Positions 32,632 through 41,068 of a stretch of DNA of 64,000 nt are shown one piece after another; positions within the stretch are counted from its first letter, which is position 1, and the number at the start of each line of letters is the position of its first letter. The DNA is from Aphanomyces cochlioides. Its lineage: Eukaryota; Oomycota; Saprolegniomycetes; Saprolegniales; Verrucalvaceae. Both the position numbers and the translations under genes were made by a program. The notes under the pieces are model-generated. The model was not told where the DNA came from and made no database searches. It saw only the letters and a list, made by a program, of their open reading frames with translations. The stretch covers positions 434,001-498,000 of the forward strand of contig JAHQRK010000016.1 of the NCBI GenBank assembly GCA_019828595.1, given 5' to 3'.

Positions 32632-32714
32632 CGTGGAATGACCTGATCTGCCATATGATGGGTGAATCTGACCAATGAAAAATTCACTGCGAAATAGCAC
32701 GAGGGAAAAATCAA

Positions 32715-32785
32715 GGTCCTACCGGGACTCGAACCCGGAATACAAGATTCAGAGTCTTAGGTGCTAACCATTACACTATAGGACC
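32715..32785 (-). tRNA. tRNA-Gln (anticodon CTG)
   Basis: Read on the minus strand, the 7-bp acceptor stem GGTCCTA pairs perfectly with TAGGACC at the 3' end. The D arm (GTGTAATGGTTAGCAC) is of the tRNA-Gln type. The anticodon loop CTCTGAA gives anticodon CTG for codon CAG. The T arm CCGGGTTCGAGTCCCGG is perfect. 71 nt, no intron, CCA not encoded. Confidence 0.95.
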
Positions 32786-33321
32786 GTGATGACCATGGTG
32801 AAAATTTATTGTCTAAATTGAATTGTTTAACTAAGCGGAATCCCATGAAGGCCCACGAAACAAAATCAGTCTTATTGCCATTTTGATACATTTGAGATAC
32901 GAATGAGACGCTATGGGGGGGGTGTCTGAGCTGCAATTTGAGCAATCTAACACCCCTCAACTCGCAGTATTGTTGTGGCCCTGCCATGAGGGGGCGTCGA
33001 TGGGGGGAAATCTCGAAAAAAATCTTTTTTGAGATTTTTGTATATTTGGATTCCTTGTTTCATGCACTTTCCAGTCAAAGCATCTGTTTCTTCTGAATTT
33101 GACAATAAAGTCATGAAAAAGGACTTCAAAGTTTGAATAAATCAAATTGTGACATGTTTAAAACATGTTCAGAACTGTGTGACACACCTATGTCAACTAG
33201 ACCGATTTTATTTTGAGCTCTTGTTTCAATGTCTTCATTGAGGGCTGCTCTTGACGTGAATTGTTGTGGTCGGTAGTCATCGTCCACATCAGAGCAGATT
33301 TCATACTCTATCGCCACCGAC
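32786..33321. other. Gene fragment region left of the copia element
   Basis: The minus-strand frame 33126-33317 (YEICSDVDDDYRPQQF...) continues, without the copia insertion, into coding-like sequence right of the element. Another minus-strand frame (32947-33129, SEETDALTGKCMKQGIQIY) could be a further exon. No family was recognised. Confidence 0.4.
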
Positions 33322-33326
33322 GTCTC
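33322..33326 (+). repeat. Target-site duplication GTCTC, left copy
   Basis: GTCTC directly precedes the 5' LTR and is repeated directly after the 3' LTR (38924-38928). A 5-bp duplication is usual for copia-type integrases. Confidence 0.9.
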
Positions 33327-33530
33327 TGTTGAAGCTCACAACGTTGAAGAAGAGATCGAGACGTTCTATCTTACCTTTCATTGCAAAGCAAATTCTCTCT
33401 TCTGACTATTCTCTGTTTGCTTCTCTGTTAAACTTCATCCTCATTATGCATATACTCTAGCTAGCGTATCTTTAGCACATCTCTAGCTCTTCCATAAGTT
33501 CTAATACACTCTTCCATTCGACCTCTTATA
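33327..33530 (+). repeat. 5' LTR of the copia element (204 bp)
   Basis: Identical to 38720-38923. Starts TGTTGAAGC, ends CTCTTATA. Contains the element promoter by analogy with the family. The following bases GGTTACGAGCCCAAC look like the primer-binding site. Confidence 0.93.
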
Positions 33531-33545
33531 GGTTACGAGCCCAAC
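33531..33545 (+). other. Candidate primer-binding site of the copia element
   Basis: GGTTACGAGCCCAAC directly follows the LTR. Its reverse complement, GTTGGGCTCGTAACC, has the form of a tRNA anticodon arm rather than a tRNA 3' end, as in Drosophila copia, which primes from an internal tRNA-iMet fragment. The donor tRNA is not identified. Confidence 0.5.
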
Positions 33546-33808
33546 CCGCGCTACCGAAGTCGTCCTTGCTGCCGCCTTCAACCTCCGCGTCCTACACAGC
33601 CGTCCCCGCCGCCCTCTGTCCTTTTACCCGTCTGCCCGGTTTTGTTTTGTTGGCTGCGCCCTACAAGACAAGAAGGAAGACCGCCTAGAACGAACACCAT
33701 TACAGTCGTGCTTGTACTCCTTTTGTGAGTGTCGAGTCAGTACCTTCTTGGGAAACACTGTAAGTTCCTCTTCTAGTGACCTTAACTCCTAGTAGAGTTG
33801 GTCAATTT

Positions 33809-34021
33809 ATGAAAGTCAACCCGAAGACCCTCGTCTCGAAGACCGAAGTCAACCGACTCCGCAAGCAACGTCAAGTTCGAGCCAAGAAACAAGCGAAGCT
33901 CCTCCTCAAGCAGTTCCGCCGCGTCAAAGAAGACACCAAAGCCGACAAGATACACCAAGACTTGTCAACGCTCTTCACCACGTCCAACGAATCAACAAAA
34001 AGTTCAAGGACACTATTTTGA
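33809..34021 (+). CDS. Short leader ORF in the copia element, 5' of gag
   Basis: The ATG at 33809 opens a 70-residue Lys/Arg-rich frame (MKVNPKTLVSKTEVNRLRKQ). It ends at 34019-34021, but helical-looking sequence continues in another frame (KFKDTILTDFSEQDKTFEK...) to a stop near 34138, so a longer leader protein may have been frameshifted. Its role is unknown; the leader of copia elements is usually non-coding. Confidence 0.35.
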   Translation: MKVNPKTLVSKTEVNRLRKQRQVRAKKQAKLLLKQFRRVKEDTKADKIHQDLSTLFTTSNESTKSSRTLF

Positions 34022-34264
34022 CCGACTTTTCCGAACAAGACAAGACATTTGAGAAAATCATCCAGTCTCTTCTCCGTCAAGTCAACACTCTCACGGAAAG
34101 TTCTTTGCAAATTCTCGATCGCACAGTACCACAGTTCTGAGCACATTGCACACAAGAACTTACACGTCAATCGCGAAAGAAATTATCTCTAAACTTACTA
34201 ATTGATACTTTCTGTCAACACACTTTCTCACCAGTATCCAATTTGACCAATCACATTTGTCACC

Positions 34265-35002
34265 ATGGAATTGAAAGATTTCGCTATACATTCCTTTGAT
34301 GGAACATACTACTCTGAATGGAAATACCGCATCATGACTTTCCTTGCAGCGAAAGATCTTGATGGTGTTATTGATGGGACTATACCCACAACCGACGCAT
34401 CATTCCGACCTAAGGATAAGAAAGTCCAATCTATCCTCAGTGCAACGATTGCCAACAAACATCTACGTCTTGTTCGAGGCAAGAATACTTCAAAAGAAAT
34501 GCTTGATACTATGGATAAGATTTATGGATCTAAATCTTACATGGGCAAAGGCAATCTATATCAAGAACTACTTTCAACAAGAATCCGTTCGAATGAACTT
34601 GCTTCAGACTATATCTATCGATTCTCTGTGCTCGTCGAGGAACTTATTGCCTCCGGGTTCACTGACAAGCATTCGTTCAACGTCGAAACATTCTTGAATA
34701 GCCTGGATCATCGCTTTGACAGCTTTGTCGCCTACCAAGTCAATCTTTTTGCGCATGGCCAAGAGATTGAAGTTCATACTCTGGAGACGATTTTCACAGT
34801 GCTCCTACAACATGAGCAACGTGATCAAAAACGTGCTGCTTCTTCTGAAACTGCTTTGATAGCCACGCGAGGTGGTCGTCAACAACAAAAACAAGCTGGT
34901 CGCCAGAATTTCAACTCTACCGCTGAACCTGTCACTTGTTCGTACTGCAAGAAACACAATCACACGGAAGATGTGTGCCGCAAGAAGATTGCCGACTCTT
35001 AA
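34265..35002 (+). CDS. Copia Gag
   Basis: A 245-residue protein from the ATG at 34265. The N-terminus (SFDGTYYSEWKYRIMTFL) and SDYIYRFSVLVEELIASG are typical of copia Gag of the UBN2 type. The CCHC nucleic-acid-binding knuckle CSYCKKHNHTEDVC is near residues 226-239. The stop TAA (35000-35002) is directly preceded by TCT. The Pol frame begins one base downstream, so Gag-Pol needs a +1 shift at or near this stop. Confidence 0.9.
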   Translation: MELKDFAIHSFDGTYYSEWKYRIMTFLAAKDLDGVIDGTIPTTDASFRPKDKKVQSILSATIANKHLRLVRGKNTSKEMLDTMDKIYGSKSYMGKGNLYQELLSTRIRSNELASDYIYRFSVLVEELIASGFTDKHSFNVETFLNSLDHRFDSFVAYQVNLFAHGQEIEVHTLETIFTVLLQHEQRDQKRAASSETALIATRGGRQQQKQAGRQNFNSTAEPVTCSYCKKHNHTEDVCRKKIADS

Positions 35003-38000
35003 GTCGAAAACTGCGGCATCCCAAGAATCTACTCGACGCTTACGATTCAAAGACACTGATGAAGCGACCTATGCAAACACGCGTCGCAACCAGAAGTCCA
35101 CCAAGAAACCTAGCAGTGCACCTACTCAAGGGGTCAGCATGATTGCTACAACTGATATCATCCTGAATGCTTCGGAAGCTCTTGAGGCGTCAAGTGAATG
35201 GGTCATTGATTCTGGTGCTTCTGACCATTTCTGCAATAACAGATCATGGTTCACCAATTTGGAACCTTCAACTGGTGTTGTCCGAGCTGCCAATGGTGGA
35301 GATATGGCGATTGAAGGATGTGGTAATATTCACCTCGAGCTGAATACTCCGTCCGGAATAGTTGAGGTTGAACTACAAAATGTCAGCTACTTGCCTTCTC
35401 TTCAATACAACTTGTTTTCTCTTTCCCGAGTCTCGCAACATGGTTTTACCACCGAGTTCTCGAAAGATTCATGCTTGATCAAGCGTGGCAAAGACATTTT
35501 GGCTCAAGGCGTGAGGAAGCGTACACTCTACTACCTCGACATTGCCAATCCAATAGTATCGACAGTAGCCTTGACCACTGATCACTCTGCAGATCAATCA
35601 AACGATATGGCGTTCTCTCTGCTAGCGAGTTCACCAGCTGATCTTTGGCATGCACGACTTGGACACATTAGTGTCAAATACACTGAGAAAACACGTCGAT
35701 ATGTTGATGGGATCGACCTCGACAAGTGCAAGCATGAATTCTGTGCAAGCTGCCTTGCAGGGAAGCAGTCCAAGCTACCTTTCCCACAACGCTCGTTGGC
35801 GGTCACTACTGCGCCTTTCGAACTTGTTCACTCGGACATATGTGGTCCTATGTCACATCCAGCTCTGTGTAGTCGAGCGAAATACTTCATCACATTTACC
35901 GATGACTTCACCCGATTCGGTTTTGTGTTTCTGCTCCTCCAGAAGTCTGATGCGTTCAAATGTTTTACTGAGTTCATGGCACATTGCAACACGCAGTATA
36001 ATGGCACTATCCGTTGCCTACGCTCTGACAATGGTGGCGAATACATGTCTGCTGAGTTCACACAATACCTCTCTGAGTATGGTATCAAACATGAGCGCAC
36101 GGTGTCGCATACGCCACAACAAAATGGTGTTAGCGAGCGCATGAATCGTACCCTGGTTGAATGTGCTCGAGCAATGCTCCACTTAGCCAATGCACCATTA
36201 CGTGTTTGGTCTGAAGCTGTTAGACATGCAATGTATCTCCGCAATTGCTCTTACTCTGCTTCGACACCCAAGAGTACTCCGTACGAGCGCTTACATCAGT
36301 CACGTCCTAATTTGTCTGCCCTACGCATTTTTGGATGTGAGGCATATACTCATGTGGAAAAACACGACCGCACCAAGTTTGCGTCGAAAACACTGCGCAC
36401 CATGTACATTGGTCATGAACCTGGCGTCAAAGGCTACCGCCTATATTGTGCTAAACCCGAGAAGATCATCATTAGTCGTAATGTTGTCTTCAATGAAACA
36501 ACCTGCTTCTTTATTGATGAACCCCTTCCCAGTGTTGCTGACCTCGATCCATCGATCGACAACTCCACGCCTCCTGTACAAGTCCAAAGCACTTCCGACC
36601 CAACGCCGGATACATTACCACCGTTGCGTCGCTCTTCTCGTGCTAAACGACTTCCATCTCGTTTCAACGACTCATCTGACCTGGCTAACTCGAATGGGAC
36701 TTCTCGTGGTACCTATACTACACCAACTCGCGATCCACCGCGAACGTCCTCAGTCACTGACAGCACTTCACCTCCTTCGGCTACCCAACCAACTGAGAGT
36801 GAACACTTCAATCGTGAGCAACTGTCTCATCCGACCCCTGCTCCACCCATGGTCACCCCGACGCAGACTCCTGCTGCATCTGCGGTTCCTTCGAATACTA
36901 CAGCACCCCGTGTCCCTCAACAGCCTGAACATACACCAGTGCATGTTGATAATGTACAGCCCGAGTACATTCCAGTGTTTGATGAACCAACGGTCTCAAT
37001 CCTTGACCCAGATGCTTCGCGACCACCGCCTCTTCCTGACTCACCGCCGCCTTCTCCATTGTCGACTGGCGTACGTCTTACAACAGAAGAATGGGAAGCT
37101 CTAGTGGCTCAAGAACACCGAATCCTGATGGCTTATGCGCTATCTAGTACTGGACTTCCAACTACCATTCGTCAAGCTTATGCTTCCGATGAACGTGATG
37201 GATGGATAGCTGCTGCTGAGAAGGAATATGATTCTCTCATGGATCACAATACTTGGACATTGTGTGACTTACCTCCTGGTCGCAAAGCAATCGGTTGTCG
37301 ATGGCTCTTCACCAAGAAGTTTGACGCTGATGGCTCACTTGCTCGTTACAAGGCTCGCCTAGTAGCACAAGGCTTCACACAAGTTGCTGGCGTTGACTAC
37401 ACCGACGTCTTTGCTCCTGTCATTCGATCGACAAGTATACGACTTCTCATGGCACTCGCAACGATTATGAAGATGGATATTCATCTCATGGATGTTGAAA
37501 CAGCATTTCTCAATGGCAATGTATCCGAGACACTCTACATGCACCTACCTCCTGGCTTCATCGAGCCTAACAATGAGAAACTTGTCTGCCGCCTAAATCG
37601 AAGCATTTATGGACTTAAACAGTCATTTCGTGAATGGAATATTGCACTCGACAAATACTTCCGATCTAAATCGTTCACTCCACTCTTGGGTGACCCATGC
37701 ATTTATGTTCTCCATACACCCCAAAGTTTGTCTTTGGTGGGCGTGTATGTCGATGACTTGATCCTCCTCAGTCAGTCACGCACTTCACTCTCCAACATTA
37801 AGCGTGACTTGTCTCATCGCTTCAAGATAAAAGATCTTGGACCCCTACGTTTCTGTCTGGGTATGGAAATCCTTCGTTTGGATGAATCTACTTTGTTCTT
37901 GCATCAACGCAAATACATCAAGGACATTCTAGAGCGACACAATCTTGCCGATTGTCACCCGTTGTCGACACCGCAAGATCCTAATGCAACGCATCGTTCA

Positions 38001-38705
38001 TCATCTTCTACGCTGCCTTATCGCACTGTGGTGGGCGAACTACTCTATCTGACTTCAACGACACGTCCTGACATCGCTTTTACAGTGACATTGCTGTCAA
38101 GACACCTTAGTCAACCAACAGATGAGCACTCAGCGATTGCTAAACGAGTTTTAAGATACCTCAAGGGAACTCATGACTATGGAATCATCTATCAACCTGT
38201 TGACTCCGACCATTACACCATTGAATTATACGTGGATGCTGACTACGCCAATGACAAGTACACAAGACGATCAACTTCTGGCTACCTCCTCTACCTCAAT
38301 GGTTGCCTTATCAGCTGGAAATCGAAGCTTCAAAACATTGTTGCTTTATCGACCTCTGAGGCTGAATACATCTCTATGTCTTACGGACTACAAGAAGCTC
38401 TTTGGATTAAATCATTACTTCAAGAACTCAAGTTAAATCTCAAGCTTCCAATCATCGTCTATGAAGACAATCAAAGTACGATCAAGATGGCCGAAAACCC
38501 TACTTTACATCAACGAACGAAACACATTGACGTGCGACATCACTTTATCCGTGACTTAGTAAAAGAAAAAGTGATTGAAATCAAATACTGCGACACGAAT
38601 TTGATGTTGGCCGACATGCTCACGAAAGCCCTTCCAAAGCCCAAGTTTGAAGAACATCAAAGCAACATCTTGGAGCGCATGTCTGACCTACAAAGTGAAG
38701 AATAA
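35001..38705 (+). CDS. Copia Pol: protease, integrase, reverse transcriptase, RNase H
   Basis: The open frame runs without stops to TAA at 38703-38705 and is entered from Gag by +1 frameshift (TCT-TAA-G to AAG). The protease has WVIDSGASDHF. The integrase has an HHCC finger (HARLGHIS ... CASCLAG), then DICGP, LRSDNGGEYMS and HTPQQNGVSERMN for the DDE core. After a long Pro/Ser/Thr-rich linker the reverse transcriptase shows GCRWLFTKKFDADGSLARYK and the catalytic YVDDLILL. RNase H has DADYANDKYTRRSTSGY and ALSTSEAEYIS, then VYEDNQSTIKM. All catalytic motifs are present. Confidence 0.93.
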   Translation, partial: KSKTAASQESTRRLRFKDTDEATYANTRRNQKSTKKPSSAPTQGVSMIATTDIILNASEALEASSEWVIDSGASDHFCNNRSWFTNLEPSTGVVRAANGGDMAIEGCGNIHLELNTPSGIVEVELQNVSYLPSLQYNLFSLSRVSQHGFTTEFSKDSCLIKRGKDILAQGVRKRTLYYLDIANPIVSTVALTTDHSADQSNDMAFSLLASSPADLWHARLGHISVKYTEKTRRYVDGIDLDKCKHEFCASCLAGKQSKLPFPQRSLAVTTAPFELVHSDICGPMSHPALCSRAKYFITFTDDFTRFGFVFLLLQKSDAFKCFTEFMAHCNTQYNGTIRCLRSDNGGEYMSAEFTQYLSEYGIKHERTVSHTPQQNGVSERMNRTLVECARAMLHLANAPLRVWSEAVRHAMYLRNCSYSASTPKSTPYERLHQSRPNLSALRIFGCEAYTHVEKHDRTKFASKTLRTMYIGHEPGVKGYRLYCAKPEKIIISRNVVFNETTCFFIDEPLPSVADLDPSIDNSTPPVQVQSTSDPTPDTLPPLRRSSRAKRLPSRFNDSSDLANSNGTSRGTYTTPTRDPPRTSSVTDSTSPPSATQPTESEHFNREQLSHPTPAPPMVTPTQTPAASAVPSNTTAPRVPQQPEHTPVHVDNVQPEYIPVFDEPTVSILDPDASRPPPLPDSPPPSPLSTGVRLTTEEWEALVAQEHRILMAYALSSTGLPTTIRQAYASDERDGWIAAAEKEYDSLMDHNTWTLCDLPPGRKAIGCRWLFTKKFDADGSLARYKARLVAQGFTQVAGVDYTDVFAPVIRSTSIRLLMALATIMKMDIHLMDVETAFLNGNVSETLYMHLPPGFIEPNNEKLVCRLNRSIYGLKQSFREWNIALDKYFRSKSFTPLLGDPCIYVLHTPQSLSLVGVYVDDLILLSQSRTSLSNIKRDLSHRFKIKDLGPLRFCLGMEILRLDESTLFLHQRKYIKDILERHNLADCHPLSTPQDPNATHRSSSSTLPYRTVVGELLYLTSTTRPDIAFTVTLLSRHLSQPTDEHSAIAKRVLRYLKGTHDYGIIYQPVDSDHYTIELYVDADYANDKYTRRSTSGYLLYLNGCLISWKSKLQNIVALSTSEAEYISMSYGLQEALWIKSLLQELKLNLKLPIIVYEDNQSTIKMAENPTLHQRTKHIDVRHHFIRDLVKEKVIEIKYCDTNLMLADMLTKALPKPKFEEHQSNILERMSDLQSEE

Positions 38706-38708
38706 AGT

Positions 38709-38719
38709 TTGCGGGGGAA
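38709..38719 (+). other. Polypurine tract of the copia element
   Basis: A G-rich run, GCGGGGGAA, directly precedes the 3' LTR and follows the Pol stop by three bases. Confidence 0.7.
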
Positions 38720-38923
38720 TGTTGAAGCTCACAACGTTGAAGAAGAGATCGAGACGTTCTATCTTACCTTTCATTGCAAAGCAAATTCTCTCTTCTGACT
38801 ATTCTCTGTTTGCTTCTCTGTTAAACTTCATCCTCATTATGCATATACTCTAGCTAGCGTATCTTTAGCACATCTCTAGCTCTTCCATAAGTTCTAATAC
38901 ACTCTTCCATTCGACCTCTTATA
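38720..38923 (+). repeat. 3' LTR of the copia element (204 bp)
   Basis: Identical to the 5' LTR at 33327-33530, and followed by the right GTCTC target duplication at 38924-38928. Confidence 0.93.
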
Positions 38924-38928
38924 GTCTC

Positions 38929-39450
38929 CTTCTCTTCTTCGGACATTCGGTGGCCACCTTCACAAATGTTTAAAACACACTGCCCATCAATCAGGAGAGC
39001 TTGAACTGTTTTTTTTGTTTCCTCGAAAATAAGTTTTCAAAAGGTAAAACCTTTGAAGCTATTTATCTCGATTATTCATTTTGCCAGGCTCACCGATTTT
39101 GTTTCGTGGACCTTCCCATGAAGACAAAGAGCTGATCCAGAACTCACCCAACGTTCTGCATGACTCTTTGATCAATTGAGATATGTTGGGGGGATTGTAG
39201 CAGGCATATAGGGGAAGCTTTGTACCGGTTTGAATATTTAGAGAGAATTCTTTCGCTTGGTTGTTTACTCTCACGTTATATTTGTCATCAAGACTTGCAT
39301 CCACTTCTGTCCAAAGGATATTGCTATTGGGATCATTTGTTGGCATCGAGAGGGAAAGATTATGGGAGTAGTTAATCGCAAATCCATCCTTGTGCCTTGA
39401 GAAGAAGGAAGTGTCATTTGGTTCAGGATTCAGGCGGTGATATGTACACT
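38929..39450 (-). pseudogene. 5' part of a minus-strand gene fragment disrupted by the copia element
   Basis: Two coding-like minus-strand stretches: about 39450-39094 (HKDGFAINYSHNL, NSNILWTEVDASLDDKYNVR, ending before a GTGAGC donor) and about 39021-38929 (TVQALLIDGQCVLNICEGGH then MSEEEKET). Removing the copia element and one GTCTC copy joins the second stretch in frame to the open frame at 33126-33317. No family recognised. The fragment begins only about 55 bp from the start of the divergent TMEM185-like gene, so its own 5' end may be missing. Confidence 0.5.
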
Positions 39451-39506
39451 ATTGAAGTTTTATATTACAGTATTTTCATTGACGACCCCACTGCAAAGCC
39501 AAGTCA

Positions 39507-40945
39507 ATGATGATGGACGGACCGCCTCCGAGCCAAATGCCAGCGTACCAAACGCTGCCGTCGTTCAAAGCGGCGCAGTCCAATCAATATCCATCTTACC
39601 AAGCTATGCCGTCCTTCCAAGCTGCGCAACCCACTCAGGGATATTATGCAACAACCACCATCTCAGAGACACAGCCTCTGACACTTGACATGGAAGATGG
39701 GCGATCGCTTCAAGAGTTTCAAGAACCAGTCACAGATGAAGGAAACCAAACGTACCTTGGACGATGGATCGTGGATCAGTGGAACCAAACGGTTACGTTC
39801 GAATGCTTGTCCATCAATGTCAAGTACCGCGACGGCGTACCCAAATATTCATGGCGGGGTGTTCCTCTCTTGTACCTTGCTATGATTGTCGGTACATTTT
39901 TGCTTTGTGATGTCTAAATTGATATCCTCTCGATAGGAGTGACTGTCGCTGCTGTGGTCGATGGTCTGGTGTACTCGAACGACGACGATGACGATGACAA
40001 TGGTGGGGCAGATGTGAAATCGGGGACGAAAATCGGCCGCACGTACTTTCATCGTCACCGATATTCGACTGATTTCAGCGACGTGACGCATCAATACACC
40101 TGGTTCCACGTCCTTTTGGCGATTGTTATTTTTGATATCGCGTATGCATTGAATGCATACCGTGACATTGTTGAAAACAATTTGCCAACGTGGCGATGCC
40201 AACTTCAGTATATCAAAGCCATTTGTGTCTTGACGAGCCAAATTCTTTTCTTTCTCGATATTTTTGGAGCGATCCACATTTCTCCTTTCCATGTTTGCGT
40301 GCCGCTTATCTTGTGGACGCTGCTTCAAGCTTTGCGACTTCAGTGGCAGGCTCTCCTGGGGCTTTTGGCTATTTTAGTCAGTCTGAAATTGTCAGATTCA
40401 ATCCAGTGGTCATGGACAGCGACCTTTGTACCCATGTGGATCCTCTTGCTCCTCATGTTGCCACTGGTAAACTGACTTGGCTCATGAAACCAGCCTAAGT
40501 TCTCATGATTAGGTACTGCTTCTTCCTGGACAATATGGTGACACTGGCACCAACTATCTGTTCAAGTACTACTGGTTTCCTCAAGCTTTTTTCTTCCTCT
40601 TTGTCTCTGTCTTGCTTGTGATTCAGCTGGATGATTTCCCTGACGCAGATGGCTCACCGTTGACTAATTCGACATTGGATGGCCAAGATGATGAAGACGA
40701 CGATGATGACAACTTGCTGTCGTTCAAGTACTGGAAGCTGCTTCTCATTTGGCTCATTCCTGTCGTCTTTTTCATCTTTCATTGGTTTTTCAGCGTACGC
40801 CCCCTTTTTTCTATTTGGTGATTTTATCTACATTGTATTGTAGTGCCAACTCAAGCAATTTGAAAAGAGACAAGCGGAGGAGGAGCAGAAGGAGCAAAAG
40901 TACAACGAAATGGTCAACCAGATGAAAGCCCAAGGTCTTGTTTAA
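39507..40945 (+). CDS. TMEM185-like multi-pass membrane protein
   Basis: Four exons, 39507-39891, 39937-40466, 40513-40794 and 40844-40945; introns of 45-49 bp; 432 residues. The N-terminus is soluble, Gln/Pro-rich and repetitive (PSFKAAQ..QYPSYQAMPSFQAAQ). Then come about eight hydrophobic segments, with acidic loops (NDDDDDDN; DDEDDDDDN). LKLSDSIQWSWTATFVPMWI resembles the LDG-IQWSYWAVFAPIW signature of TMEM185 proteins. A charged C-terminal helix (QFEKRQAEEEQKEQKYNEMV) ends it. The function of the family is poorly known. It converges with transporter B, with 123 bp between the stops. Confidence 0.75.
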
Positions 40946-41068
40946 CTACATTTTCTAACCTCTACACGAGGAAATTAATGAGAACTGCTCGATTGTTGTT
41001 TCCAATCAAACTTACATCTTCTAGCGTCTTCACCATTCAGTCATCTTCACAGTGTATTTGCACAGCCT

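Larger units (their letters stand above)
33327..38923 (+). mobile_element. Ty1/copia LTR retrotransposon, apparently complete and young
   Basis: A 5,597-bp element with two 204-bp LTRs that I find identical base for base, flanked by a 5-bp target duplication. Gag is followed by one long Pol frame without stops in the order protease, integrase, reverse transcriptase, RNase H, which defines Ty1/copia. The LTRs begin TG but end TA rather than CA. Identical LTRs and intact frames indicate recent insertion and possible current activity. It disrupts a coding-like sequence on the minus strand. Confidence 0.95.
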
